Shown piece after piece: positions 38,567 to 47,342 of a stretch of DNA of 64,000 bases (positions are counted from its first letter, which is position 1; each line of letters begins with the position of its first letter). Under the pieces are notes generated by a model. It did no database searches. It saw only the letters and a list, made by a program, of their open reading frames with translations, and was not told the origin of the DNA. Location: positions 248,001 to 312,000 of the forward strand of contig NZ_JAFFZE010000014.1 in assembly GCF_025165815.1 (NCBI RefSeq), in the 5' to 3' direction. This DNA is from Actinophytocola gossypii. Its GTDB lineage: Bacteria > Actinomycetota > Actinomycetes > Mycobacteriales > Pseudonocardiaceae. Position numbers and translations under genes: made by a program.

Positions 38567-38635
38567 GGTCCGACCGTGCGGCGGCGGGCACTGCCAGCAC
38601 CACGCAATCCGCTGCCAAGTGCTGCCAGCCGCGCG

Positions 38636-39784
38636 TCACCGCAGGTCGGCGGGCAGACCGGCACGCAGGTCCTCGGCGACGAGCCTCGCCGCGGCGGCCT
38701 GCCAGTTGTGCAGGGTGCGCTCCGGCACGTGGTCGGCGAACCAGGACAGCGCGCGCCGGGCGGTCGGGTCGATCTCGGTGAGCTTGGTGCGCACGCTGTA
38801 CGGGCGGACGCCCGCGACGTAGTAGAAGTAGAGCGCGTTGTAGTGCCGCCACTCCTCGCTCGTGCCGAACTCGCCGTCGCGGGGCTTGAGCCGGACGATC
38901 GTGTCCAGCAGCAGTGCCTTGAGCTCGGTGGCCCGCTCCAGCGGGGCGTCGGGCGCGCCGCGGGCGGCCAGCCGGGCGTCGATCGCCGGCAGCGCGGTCA
39001 GCGGGCTGGCCACGAGCTTGCCGAGGTCGCCGTAGTGGCGCAGCGCGAGGCGGGTGAGCCGGACGAACTCGGCCTCGGTGAGTCCGGCGAGGGCGATCGT
39101 CTCGTCGCGGCGCGGCAGGGCGTCGGCGGCCTCGCGCAGCTCCGTGCGCCGTGCCCGCAGGGGTTCCGGCAGGGCGAGCCGGTCGGCGGCGCGCTGGATG
39201 GGCCGGGCCAGCACCTGGACGGCGATGGCGGCCGCGACCACGCCGTAGAGCAGCAGGGTGAGCCCGGTCCGGTCACCGGCGAGCAGGATCGCGAGCCCGA
39301 CCTGCCCGCCGAACAGCACCGCGGTCGTGCCGGCGAGCAGCAGCGAGCCGAGCATGTCGCGGCGCAGCGTCTCGCCCTCGTCGAAGCTGTCGAAGACCGC
39401 GACGCACACCCCGAGCGCCACCAGGTCGACCCCGATGGCGGCGAGCAGCACCACCCTCGGCTCCCCCACCGTGCCGAGCAGGACCAGCCCGCCGGCGAGC
39501 CCGACGAGCAGCGCCCCGACCAGCACGTCGCCGCGCCGGGTGCGGGTCTCGCGGGCCCGAAGTCCGAGCAGGACACCGGCCCACAGGACGGCCGGGAGCC
39601 CCAGCAGGACGACGTGCGCGATCGACAGCACGGTGCCGTGCGGGCGGAGCACGTCGAGGGCCAGGGCGAGGCCGTAGCTCAGCAGCCCGGCGCCGGCGCG
39701 GCGCAGGATCGGCTTGGTGGGATCGCGGGCGAGCAGGTACAGCCCCAGCCACCAGGCGACCCCGAACGCCACCACCGACAGCAC
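38636..39784 (-). CDS. membrane protein with conserved cytosolic C-terminal domain, unknown function
   Basis: 382 residues from GTG 39784 behind GGAGGTGGCGG. Residues ~1-200 hold about seven membrane segments (VVAFGVAWWLGLYLLA onward). Residues ~230-380 are soluble and helical, with EEWRHYNALYFYYVAGVRPYS and RRALSWFADHVPERTLHNWQ. That closing segment reads like a compact helical module seen in some membrane-tethered regulators, but I cannot name it. It is flanked by unrelated genes. Confidence 0.75.
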   Translation of the reverse strand: MLSVVAFGVAWWLGLYLLARDPTKPILRRAGAGLLSYGLALALDVLRPHGTVLSIAHVVLLGLPAVLWAGVLLGLRARETRTRRGDVLVGALLVGLAGGLVLLGTVGEPRVVLLAAIGVDLVALGVCVAVFDSFDEGETLRRDMLGSLLLAGTTAVLFGGQVGLAILLAGDRTGLTLLLYGVVAAAIAVQVLARPIQRAADRLALPEPLRARRTELREAADALPRRDETIALAGLTEAEFVRLTRLALRHYGDLGKLVASPLTALPAIDARLAARGAPDAPLERATELKALLLDTIVRLKPRDGEFGTSEEWRHYNALYFYYVAGVRPYSVRTKLTEIDPTARRALSWFADHVPERTLHNWQAAAARLVAEDLRAGLPADLR

Positions 39785-39828
39785 CCGCCACCTCCCTGAC
39801 CAGAGGATGCCACGACGCCATCGGCGTC

Positions 39829-40695
39829 CTAGCCGGGCAGGTCGTCGAGGATCGCGGCCACCTCCGCCGCCCGGAACACGAAGCCGATGTGCGAGGTGTC
39901 CATGGTGTGCACGTCGTACGGGTTGTCCGGGGTCAGCGCGTCCGCCTCGGCGATCAACCGGTCCTGCATGGCGATCGGGAGTGAGCGGTCCTCGGTGAGG
40001 CGGACGTAGCCGCGGGGGATCGTGCCCCAGGTGTCCGCCTCGACCCGCGCGTCCCCGGTCATCACCGCCAGCGACTCGTCGGGTTGCAGGATGTTGAGGA
40101 AGGCCAGGAACCGCTAGTCGGTGAGGTCGGCGGCGACGGCCGCCTTCAGCGCGGCGAGCAGTTCGGGGTCGGCCGTCCGGTAGTTGGCCCGGCCGACGCC
40201 GAGGGTCGCCGGGTCGCCCACGCTGAGCGCGGACACCGTGCCCAACAGGTTGTCGGCGAACTCCGGCTCGCCGAAGTACTCGATCGGGTTGGCCCGCTCC
40301 ACACAGGACCATGCGGAGATGTACACGAGCCGGTCCACCAGGTCCGGCACCAGGTTGCCGGCCACGCTGATGGCCGTTCCACCGAGGCTCGCGCCCACCA
40401 GCACCACCGGCCCGTGCTCGGCGACGCGACGGACGACGTCGACGACCACGTCGGCGTTGTCCCGCAGGGTGACCCCGGCCAGCGTCGACGGCTCCGCCGC
40501 CCAGGCGTCGAGATCCTGCGGAGCCTGGTAGGCGACCGGGTACTGCGCGTCCAACCCGTGCCCGGGCAGGTCGACGGCGTAGCTGCGGTGGCCCAGCAGC
40601 GCGAGCTCACGCTGGATCGGGGCCCACATGAACGAGCTCGAGCCGGAGCCGTGCACCAGTACGAAGGTCGGGCGTGCCGAGGTGTTCGAAGACAT
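39829..40695 (-). pseudogene. alpha/beta hydrolase interrupted by one in-frame amber codon
   Basis: The frame from ATG 40695 carries VHGSGSSSFMWAP, the oxyanion region and the nucleophile elbow VGASLGGTA, then meets TAG at 40114-40116. The same frame continues without another stop through RFLAFLNILQPDESLAV, TWGTIPRGYVRLTEDRSLP and the likely catalytic His in DTSHIGF to 39829. The full protein would be about 288 residues, normal for the family. A single base change accounts for it. Readthrough or sequencing error are alternatives. Confidence 0.85.
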
Positions 40696-40812
40696 GACGT
40701 GTCGTCCTATGGGATCGGCCGCGGCGGACGTCACCGCCGCGGAAAGGGAATGCCGGGAACCGAGGCCTGTCGACGGCGGGTGCCCAACGCGGACACCGGC
40801 CGGAGGCCGGGC

Positions 40813-40823
40813 GAGTACTACTC
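40813..40823. promoter_or_regulatory. short palindrome upstream of the broken hydrolase and dehydratase
   Basis: GAGTA-C-TACTC, an 11-bp perfect palindrome in the 256-bp divergent gap (40696-40951). It may be an operator. Nothing else of note is visible in the gap. Confidence 0.35.
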
Positions 40824-40951
40824 AGGCATCCCGGAGACGGACGAACACGTACATGATCGTCACCCTAACCGACGCGAGCGGGTGCCGCGAACGTGTTTCC
40901 GCCAGCGGTGGTTCCGGCGCGGGGCCGAGCGGCGGGCGTAGGGTCGGCGGC

Positions 40952-41857
40952 GTGACACCAGCACTGCCCACCCCCGCCGATGTCGACAGCGCCGCCGAAC
41001 GGATCGCGCCGCACGCCCGCCGGACCCCGGTACTGCGCGCGACCGTCGACGGGCGCCCGGTGGTGTTCAAGCTCGAGCAGCTCCAGCTCACCGGCTCGTT
41101 CAAGCTGCGCGGCGCCCTCAACGCGCTCCTCGCCGGCCCGCGAGCGGAACGCGTGGTCACCGCGTCGGGCGGCAACCACGGGCTCGCCGTGGCCACCGCG
41201 GCCGGGCTGCTCGACCTGCCGGCGACCGTCTACGTCCCGGAGTCCGTGCCGGCCGCGAAGGCCAGGCGGATCGAGGCGACCGGCGCGAAGCTGATCCGCC
41301 ACGGCGCCACCTACGCCGAGGCCGCCGGCGCGGCGAAGACCGACGCGGCCGCGGCCGGTCGCCGGTACGTGCCCGCCTACGAGGACCCGCTGGTGATCGC
41401 CGGCCAGGGCACCTGTGCCGCCGAGACGGTACGTGCGGAGTCCGATGTGGACGTCCTGGTGGCCGCGGTCGGCGGTGGCGGGCTGGCCGCCGGGACCGTG
41501 CTCGGCGCCGGCGGCCGCCCGGTCGTCGCCGCGGAGCCCGTCGGCTGCGCGGCGTTCCACGCGGCGGTCGGGGCCGGGGCGCCGGTGGACTCCACAGTGG
41601 ACTCCGTGGCCGCGTCCGCGCTCGGCGCGACCAGGGTCGGCGAGCTCCCCTTCGCGATCCTCCGCGACGGTGCCAGCTCGGTGCTGGTCACCGACGCGGA
41701 GATCCTCGCCGCGCGGGACCGCCTGTGGGAGGAGTTCCGCCTGGCCGTTGAGCCGGCCGGCGCGGTCCCGTTCGCCGCCTGGCTCGCCGGTCACGTCCCG
41801 GGCGATCTGCCCTGCCTCATCCTGTGCGGCGCGAACACCGACTGGACACCCGCCTAG
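40952..41857 (+). CDS. PLP-dependent serine/threonine dehydratase family protein
   Basis: 301 residues from GTG 40952. The PLP Lys is K51 in TGSFKLRGALNAL, followed by VTASGGNHGLAVATAA and the phosphate-binding glycine loop AAVGGGGLAAG. Fold type II enzymes of this size deaminate Ser/Thr or racemise them. There is no regulatory ACT domain, so it is a catabolic or racemase-type enzyme. It converges on the double peptidase gene. Confidence 0.88.
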   Translation: MTPALPTPADVDSAAERIAPHARRTPVLRATVDGRPVVFKLEQLQLTGSFKLRGALNALLAGPRAERVVTASGGNHGLAVATAAGLLDLPATVYVPESVPAAKARRIEATGAKLIRHGATYAEAAGAAKTDAAAAGRRYVPAYEDPLVIAGQGTCAAETVRAESDVDVLVAAVGGGGLAAGTVLGAGGRPVVAAEPVGCAAFHAAVGAGAPVDSTVDSVAASALGATRVGELPFAILRDGASSVLVTDAEILAARDRLWEEFRLAVEPAGAVPFAAWLAGHVPGDLPCLILCGANTDWTPA

Positions 41858-41867
41858 CCACGCCTGG

Positions 41868-44042
41868 TCAGCGCCCGGCCGGGAACAGGTACTCCTCGGC
41901 CGGCACCGTGGTCGAGTGCGCCCAGGCGTCGAAGAACGCGCTCAGGTCCTTGCCCGACACGTCCTGGGCCAACCGCTCGAACTCGGGCCAGCTCGCGTTG
42001 CCGTGCCGGTGGTCCCGCACCCAGCGCTTCAGCAGGGTGAAGAACGAGTCGTCGCCCATGGCCTTGCGCAGGGCGTGGATCATCAGCGAGCCCTTGGAGT
42101 ACAGGGCACTGTCCAGTTCCTTGCCCTTGCCCGGGTCGTACAGGCGGGTGTCCCAGAACTCGGGGTTGTCGCGGTTGGCCTCGATCTCGTGCGCGTAGAA
42201 GCCGCTGTCCAGGTCCGCGCCCTTGTACTCCTCCCACAGCTGGTTGGCGTACTGGGCGATGCACTCCTTGATGCAGGCGTTGCGCCAGTCGCTGATGGAC
42301 ACCGCGTTGCCGAACCACATGTGGCTCAGCTCGTGCGCCATGGCGGGCTCGACCATCCCGCCCGAGTAGGTGGGCCTGCTCTGCGTCTCGAACGCGGGAT
42401 GCCCGCCCCGCGCATTGACCACGATCGCGCCGGTGTTGCCGAACGGGTACGGGCCGAACAGGTCGCTGAAGTGCTCGATCATCGGCTCGAGGAGCGCCTC
42501 GGACTCCGGCAGGATGGTCGTGCCGGTGCCGTAGGCGTAGATCACCGGGAGCCCGCTGTCCAGCGTGTCGCGGCGGACGGTGAATTTGTCGACCGCCACC
42601 GTGGACAGGTACGTGGCCATCGGCTTGTCCTTGTGCCAGCGGAAGGTGCTGCGGCCGTCGGCCCTGGTCGTCCGGCCCGGGACGCCGTTGCCCATGACCT
42701 GCCAGCCGTCCGGCACCGTCGCGGTCAGCGAGAACGTGGCCTTGTCGCTGGGGTGGTCGTTGGCCGGGTACCAGGTGGTGGCCGAGTTCAGCCCGCCGTA
42801 CACGGCGAACCCGCCGCCGTCGATGGGGTGCCACGCGTCGCCGGTCGGCTCGCCGGTGTACTTCACCCGAACGGTGAACTTCTTGCCCGATCGGATCGTC
42901 TCGCTCGGCGTGAGCACCAGTTCGTGCTCGCCCTCCCGGCGGTGCTCCGCCGGATCCCCATTCACCGTCGCCCCCGCGATGGTGTAGCCCTCGAAGTCCA
43001 GGTGGAACCGGTCCAGGTCCTGGGTCGCGGTCGCGGTGACCGTGGTGTCGCCGGTGAGCCGGTCCGGGACCGCGGGGTCGTAGTCGAGCCGGACGTCGTA
43101 GTGCCCGACGTCGTACCCGGCGTTGCCGTCCTTCGGGTAGTACGGGTCGCCGATGCCGGACAGGTCGTCGGTCCTGGCCAGCTCCCACACCGCGTCGATC
43201 AGGGCGTTCGTACTCAGCGCCTCGGTGGCCGGGTCCACATTGGACAGCGTGTCGCAGGCCTGGTGGTAGCACTCGCCCAGCCCGCTGGTGAAACCGGCGA
43301 CCGGGATCCCCTGCTCGGCGAAGGACGCGTGGTCGGAGCTGGTGCCGCCGTCGACCCTGATCGTGTCCGTGCCGTGGTCGTTCAGGTACGTCTCGAACAC
43401 GTCGGTGGCCTCGGCGCCGCTGTCGGTGAGGAGGTAGAGGCTCGGGTCCTTCGTACCGGTCATGTCGAAGTTGAGGTAGGTGTCGATCGCCGCCAGCTCG
43501 GCCTCGGACCGCTGGGCCACGTGATACCTGGAGCCGACCAGCCCGAGCTCCTCCGCGCCCCACCAGGCGAAGCGCAGGTGGTCGCCGGTCCGGAGGTCCT
43601 GTTCCGCGACGGTCAGCGCAGTCGTGAGCAGGGCGGCGGCGCCGGACGCGTTGTCGTTCATGCCGGGGCCCTCCGGCACGCTGTCCAGGTGCGCGCCGAG
43701 CAGGAGCACGTTCCCCTCGTCGCCGCCCGGCCAGTCCGCGATCAGGTTGTGCCCGGTCCGGCCGTCGTGCCGGAAGGTCTCCACCCGGGTGCGGAAGCCC
43801 GCCGCGTCCAGCTCCGCCCGCACGTAGTCCATGGACTGCCGGAAGCCGGTGGTGCCGTGCGCGCGGTTGCCGCCGTTGTCGTCGGCGATCCGCTGGAAAC
43901 GCTCCAGGTGCGGCAGGACGTCCTGGTAGGTCACGGTCGGCACGTCGGCGGACGCGGGAGCGGCGACGCTCGGCGCCGCGGCCGGCACCAGGGTCAGTGC
44001 CACGGCGGCCGCCAGCAACGGTCGGATGATGGGAATACGCAT
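41868..44042 (-). CDS. secreted M28-M1 double metallopeptidase
   Basis: 724 residues from ATG 44042. Signal peptide at 1-28. Residues ~35-292 form an M28 aminopeptidase with all five zinc ligands: H118 (GAHLDSV), D130 (MNDNASG), E164-E165 (AEE), D193 (NFDMTG) and H260 (CYHQACD). Residues ~305-720 form an M1 peptidase: HELSH at 570-574, third ligand E593 (IKEC), exopeptidase Glu in FETQSRP (E552) and Tyr648 in YSKG. Both active sites look intact. The protein probably degrades extracellular peptides stepwise. The reading frame is uninterrupted across the junction, so this is not two genes. Confidence 0.92.
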   Translation of the reverse strand: MRIPIIRPLLAAAVALTLVPAAAPSVAAPASADVPTVTYQDVLPHLERFQRIADDNGGNRAHGTTGFRQSMDYVRAELDAAGFRTRVETFRHDGRTGHNLIADWPGGDEGNVLLLGAHLDSVPEGPGMNDNASGAAALLTTALTVAEQDLRTGDHLRFAWWGAEELGLVGSRYHVAQRSEAELAAIDTYLNFDMTGTKDPSLYLLTDSGAEATDVFETYLNDHGTDTIRVDGGTSSDHASFAEQGIPVAGFTSGLGECYHQACDTLSNVDPATEALSTNALIDAVWELARTDDLSGIGDPYYPKDGNAGYDVGHYDVRLDYDPAVPDRLTGDTTVTATATQDLDRFHLDFEGYTIAGATVNGDPAEHRREGEHELVLTPSETIRSGKKFTVRVKYTGEPTGDAWHPIDGGGFAVYGGLNSATTWYPANDHPSDKATFSLTATVPDGWQVMGNGVPGRTTRADGRSTFRWHKDKPMATYLSTVAVDKFTVRRDTLDSGLPVIYAYGTGTTILPESEALLEPMIEHFSDLFGPYPFGNTGAIVVNARGGHPAFETQSRPTYSGGMVEPAMAHELSHMWFGNAVSISDWRNACIKECIAQYANQLWEEYKGADLDSGFYAHEIEANRDNPEFWDTRLYDPGKGKELDSALYSKGSLMIHALRKAMGDDSFFTLLKRWVRDHRHGNASWPEFERLAQDVSGKDLSAFFDAWAHSTTVPAEEYLFPAGR

Positions 44043-44095
44043 GATCCCGGACGCTACGGGCGGAATGTCAAGACCGGCCGTAGGACGTGTAAAGG

Positions 44096-44998
44096 TCAGT
44101 CGCCACGGCGGATCACGGCCGGGGAGTTGCCGGTGGTGCGCTTGTAGGCGCGGGAGAACGCGGCGACCGAGTCGTACCCGGTGCGGGCGGCGACCTTCGC
44201 GGGGGCGAGCCCGTCGGTCAGCAGCGTGGTGGCCAGGCGCATTCGGATGTCGGTCAGGTACGCCATCGGGGTCCGCCCCACGGTGGCGGTGAACCGCTCC
44301 GCGAACACCGACCGGGACAGCCGCGCGGCCGTCGCGAGCGTGGCCACCGACCAGGCGTACCCGGGATCCCGGTGCATCCGCGCCAGCACCGGTCCGAGGT
44401 GCGGGTCCCGCAGGGCGCCGAGGTACCCGCTGCGCGGCGCGGACCGCAGCCACGCCCGCAGCGCGTACACCACCAGCACGTCGACCAGCCGCGCGATCAC
44501 GGTCTCCGCGCCTGGTGCCGAGCTGGCCACCTCGTGGGCCAGGGTGGCCGCGAGCCCGCCGCCGGACGCCCCGGGGAGGACCAGCAGCGCGGGCAGTTGT
44601 CCGGCCAGCGGCTCGTCCGCCTGGTCGAGCACCGCCCGCCCGCACAGCAGCAGCACCGGGGTACCACCGCCGCCGTGCCGCAGCAGCGACGAACGCCGCC
44701 CGAGTTCGACGCGCGGCAACGTGTTGACGTCGTCCGCCACCCGGTCCGGCTGGTCCGCGACGCGGTGCGCACCCCCGTGCGGCACCACGGCGAGGTCGCC
44801 GGGCGTGAGCCACCGGCCCTCACCGGCACCGCCGAGCCAGCACCGCCCGGCCACCACGAAGTGGAACGACAGCCGCCCGGACTCGGGCAGTTCGATCCCC
44901 CAGGGCGCACTCAACTCGGCGCGGACGAAGTAGGTCGTCGACAGCCGCAGACCCGCCAGCACCTCGGCGAGGGGGTCGGCCGATCGAACAACCGTCAC
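44096..44998 (-). CDS. AraC-family transcriptional regulator with cupin domain
   Basis: 300 residues from GTG 44998; no strong ribosome site, and the frame is open further upstream without conservation. The N-terminal cupin-like half has HFVVAGRCWLGG and LTPGDLAVVPHGGAHRV. The C-terminal AraC double helix-turn-helix includes WSVATLATAARLSRSVFAERFTATVGRTP and VAARTGYDSVAAFSRAYKRTTGNSP. It is adjacent to the double peptidase gene but 53 bp upstream on the same strand, so it could be its regulator or cotranscribed. Confidence 0.9.
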   Translation of the reverse strand: MTVVRSADPLAEVLAGLRLSTTYFVRAELSAPWGIELPESGRLSFHFVVAGRCWLGGAGEGRWLTPGDLAVVPHGGAHRVADQPDRVADDVNTLPRVELGRRSSLLRHGGGGTPVLLLCGRAVLDQADEPLAGQLPALLVLPGASGGGLAATLAHEVASSAPGAETVIARLVDVLVVYALRAWLRSAPRSGYLGALRDPHLGPVLARMHRDPGYAWSVATLATAARLSRSVFAERFTATVGRTPMAYLTDIRMRLATTLLTDGLAPAKVAARTGYDSVAAFSRAYKRTTGNSPAVIRRGD

Positions 44999-45134
44999 GA
45001 ACAACGGATCATAGTCCGCGGCGACCTTCCGTGGGGTCGGCGAAAATCTCTTCGCCCCGGTGCGCGGTCCTGGCCCCCTCGACGGAACCGCCGCCGGCAC
45101 GGGCGGGAATTCGTGCCGACGGCGATATGGACGA

Positions 45135-45163
45135 AGTATGGAGCGGTGACGGGGACGCGTCAA
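45135..45163 (-). promoter_or_regulatory. promoter of the araC-type gene
   Basis: On the minus strand TTGACG (45158-45163), 17-bp spacer and CATACT (45135-45140). A start near 45127 would leave a leader of about 130 nt before the GTG at 44998. Confidence 0.55.
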
Positions 45164-45231
45164 TCGTCCCGTTCTCGCAAGATTCGACCACGCGAAAGAC
45201 GACCGAAAGAGGTGTTCACCTGCACTTATCC

Positions 45232-45244
45232 TGTTCAGTGAACA
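45232..45244. promoter_or_regulatory. TGTTCA-G-TGAACA palindrome
   Basis: A 6-bp inverted repeat about 70 bp upstream of the araC-type promoter, with a third TGTTCA half-site at 45213-45218. It is a candidate activator site. Confidence 0.4.
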
Positions 45245-45304
45245 TCAAGATCGATCCGTTGACAGCGATGTCTTCCGGGATATTTCCGAGAAGATTCCGA
45301 CCGC

Positions 45305-46894
45305 TCAGTACTGCTGCCACTCGTCGGTCGACAGCCGCAGCACCCTCGGGTCGTCCAATGTGGACGGAACACCCTCGCCGGTCGGCCGGCGGTCGGCCGG
45401 GAACACCTGGGCGCTCGCCAGGACGTCCGCGTCGAGGAAGCGCAGCGGCTCCGGCGGGTCCAGCCGCGGGGTCGGCGCCTCGCCCTCCTGCGCCAGCACG
45501 AAACCCCAGTCACCGAACGTCGGCACGTTGACGTGGTACGGAGTGACGGCAAGGCCGGCCGCGCGCATCGACGCCAGGACGCAGTCGAACGTCCTCGGCG
45601 CGAAGTACGGCGACCCGGCCTGCACCACCATCCGGCCGCCCGGTGCCAGCGCGCGCCGCGCGAGTAGGTAGAACTCGTGGGAGTACAGCTTCGCCGTCGC
45701 CGTCGAGTCGGGATCCGGCATGTCGACGATCACCGCGTCGAAGCGCGCGGAGTTGTCGCGCAGCCAGGCGAACGCGTCGTCGGCGACCACGCGCACCCTC
45801 GGGTCGGCGAGCGAGTCCTCGTTCAGCGCCCGCAGCGTCGGGTTCTGCCGCGCCAGCCGGAGCACGGCCGGGTCGAGCTCGACCTCGACGACCTCCCGCA
45901 CGTCGGGATAGCGCAGCACCTCGCGTAGCGCCAGGCCGTCCCCACCGCCGAGCACGAGCACCCGGTCGCGCTTCCCGGCGAGCACCGGGTGCGCCAGCGC
46001 CTCGTGGTAGCGGTACTCGTCGATCGAGGAGAACTGCAGGTCGCCGTTGAGGAAGAGCCGGGTGTCGGGCGCTCCGCCGGCCACCGGCGACGACTCGGTG
46101 ACCACGATCTCCTGGTACGACGTGGTCTCCTGGTACACCACCGGGTCCCGGTACAGCACGTCGCGGGAGTAGCGCAGGAACGTGTCGCTACTGGCGAAGG
46201 CCACTCCCAGCACCGCCAGCACGGCCAGCGTCCCGGCGGCCACCGCGAGCCGGCGTCGCCGCGTCACCGTTCTGGCGAACAGGAACAGCACCACGCACGC
46301 ACCGGCGACCGCGTTGACCATGCCGACCAGCAGCGCTCCCCTGGTCTGCCCGAGCAGCGGCAGCAGCAGGAACGGGAACGCCAGTCCGCCGACGAGCGCG
46401 CCGACGTAGTCCGCGGCGAACAGGTCCGCGGTGGCCGAACCCGCGTCCTGGCGGCGGATCCGCTGCAGCAGCGTCATCAGCAGCGGGATCTCCGCACCGA
46501 TGAGCCCGCCGACGATCAGCGAGATCGCGATCAGCGCCGGCCAGTACAGGTCGAGCCAGGTGAACGCGGCGTGCAGGCCGAGCACCGACAGCCCGCCGAC
46601 CAGCGCGAGCACCGCCTCGATCACCGCGAAGCTGGCCAACGCCCTGCGCTGCAACGGTTTCGCGGCCAGCGAGCCGATGCCCATGGCGAACACCATGGTG
46701 GCCAGCACCACCGAGGCCTGGGTGATCGAGTCGCCGAGCAGGTACGAGCCCTGCGCGACCAGCGCCAGCTCGTAGACCAGGCCGCACGCCGCGCACGCGA
46801 ACGTGGCGAACAGCAGGCCGGCCCGCATCAGCCTGGTCCGCCGGCTCTGGCGTACCGGAGCGTCGGTGTCGACCGGGTTGTCGACGACGGTCAT
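45305..46894 (-). CDS. membrane-embedded spermidine-synthase-like protein
   Basis: 529 residues. Residues ~20-235 contain about seven membrane segments (LLFATFACAACGLVYELALVAQGSYLLGD onward). Residues ~260-500 form a polyamine aminopropyltransferase fold: YQEIVVTE, LFLNGDLQFSSIDEYRYHEAL, VLVLGGGDGLALREVL for decarboxylated-SAM binding, and DDAFAWL and DMPDPDS for the catalytic Asp. No SAM decarboxylase is nearby. It is last in a six-gene coupled operon. The real product could be a polyamine or another alkylated amine at the membrane. Confidence 0.88.
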   Translation of the reverse strand: MTVVDNPVDTDAPVRQSRRTRLMRAGLLFATFACAACGLVYELALVAQGSYLLGDSITQASVVLATMVFAMGIGSLAAKPLQRRALASFAVIEAVLALVGGLSVLGLHAAFTWLDLYWPALIAISLIVGGLIGAEIPLLMTLLQRIRRQDAGSATADLFAADYVGALVGGLAFPFLLLPLLGQTRGALLVGMVNAVAGACVVLFLFARTVTRRRRLAVAAGTLAVLAVLGVAFASSDTFLRYSRDVLYRDPVVYQETTSYQEIVVTESSPVAGGAPDTRLFLNGDLQFSSIDEYRYHEALAHPVLAGKRDRVLVLGGGDGLALREVLRYPDVREVVEVELDPAVLRLARQNPTLRALNEDSLADPRVRVVADDAFAWLRDNSARFDAVIVDMPDPDSTATAKLYSHEFYLLARRALAPGGRMVVQAGSPYFAPRTFDCVLASMRAAGLAVTPYHVNVPTFGDWGFVLAQEGEAPTPRLDPPEPLRFLDADVLASAQVFPADRRPTGEGVPSTLDDPRVLRLSTDEWQQY

Positions 46895-46902
46895 GTCCTC
46901 GC

Positions 46903-47328
46903 TCAGAAGATGGCCACGGCCACGATCGCCGAGACCGACAGGTGCGACGCGCCGCTCACGTAGACCGCCGGGTGGGCCTGCTCCTCCATCAGCAGCGCAC
47001 CGAGCTTGCCCGGCGTCACCGCGTCGATGACCACGAAGGACAGTCCCATGAGGACGAGCCCGAGCAGGCCGTACGCCAGCGTGGACAGGATGCCCTGGGC
47101 CCAGTCGCCGTGGCTGGCCGCGATGGCCGTGGCGACGATGATGCCGACGCCGATGAGGTTGCTGGCCAGCAGGATGGCGGCGTTGCGGTGCCGCTGCACC
47201 CAGATCTGCTCGCGCAGGTTACCCGGGGTGAGCACGTCGACCAGCACGAAGCCGACCGCCATCAGCAGCAGGCCGGCGAGCCCGTAGGTGGCGGCGATGC
47301 CGACCTCGGAGAAGACATCGGACAGCAT
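46903..47328 (-). CDS. DUF350 membrane protein
   Basis: 141 residues with four membrane segments and an internal two-fold repeat: YGLAGLLLMAVGFVLVDVLTPGNLREQI near 15-42 and YGLLGLVLMGLSFVVIDAVTPGKLGALL near 86-113. This duplicated pattern is the DUF350 signature. The family is of unknown activity. It lies 8 bases upstream of the polyamine-synthase-like gene in the same operon. Confidence 0.85.
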   Translation of the reverse strand: MLSDVFSEVGIAATYGLAGLLLMAVGFVLVDVLTPGNLREQIWVQRHRNAAILLASNLIGVGIIVATAIAASHGDWAQGILSTLAYGLLGLVLMGLSFVVIDAVTPGKLGALLMEEQAHPAVYVSGASHLSVSAIVAVAIF

Positions 47329-47342
47329 GGGTGGGTGGCTCC

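Larger units (their letters stand above)
44999..45304. other. 306-bp AT-richer spacer upstream of the araC-type gene
   Basis: No gene is convincing here. It holds a good minus-strand promoter (45135-45163) and, further out, TGTTCA-G-TGAACA at 45232-45244 with another TGTTCA at 45213-45218. Base composition is visibly less GC-rich than the surroundings near 45110-45300. Confidence 0.6.

Noticed and set aside
41415-44147. Open frame of about 910 codons on the plus strand opposite the double peptidase gene
   Set aside because: It is antisense to a gene with complete catalytic motifs and has the Gly/Arg/Val-biased composition that high-GC antisense frames produce; no ribosome site or family motif.
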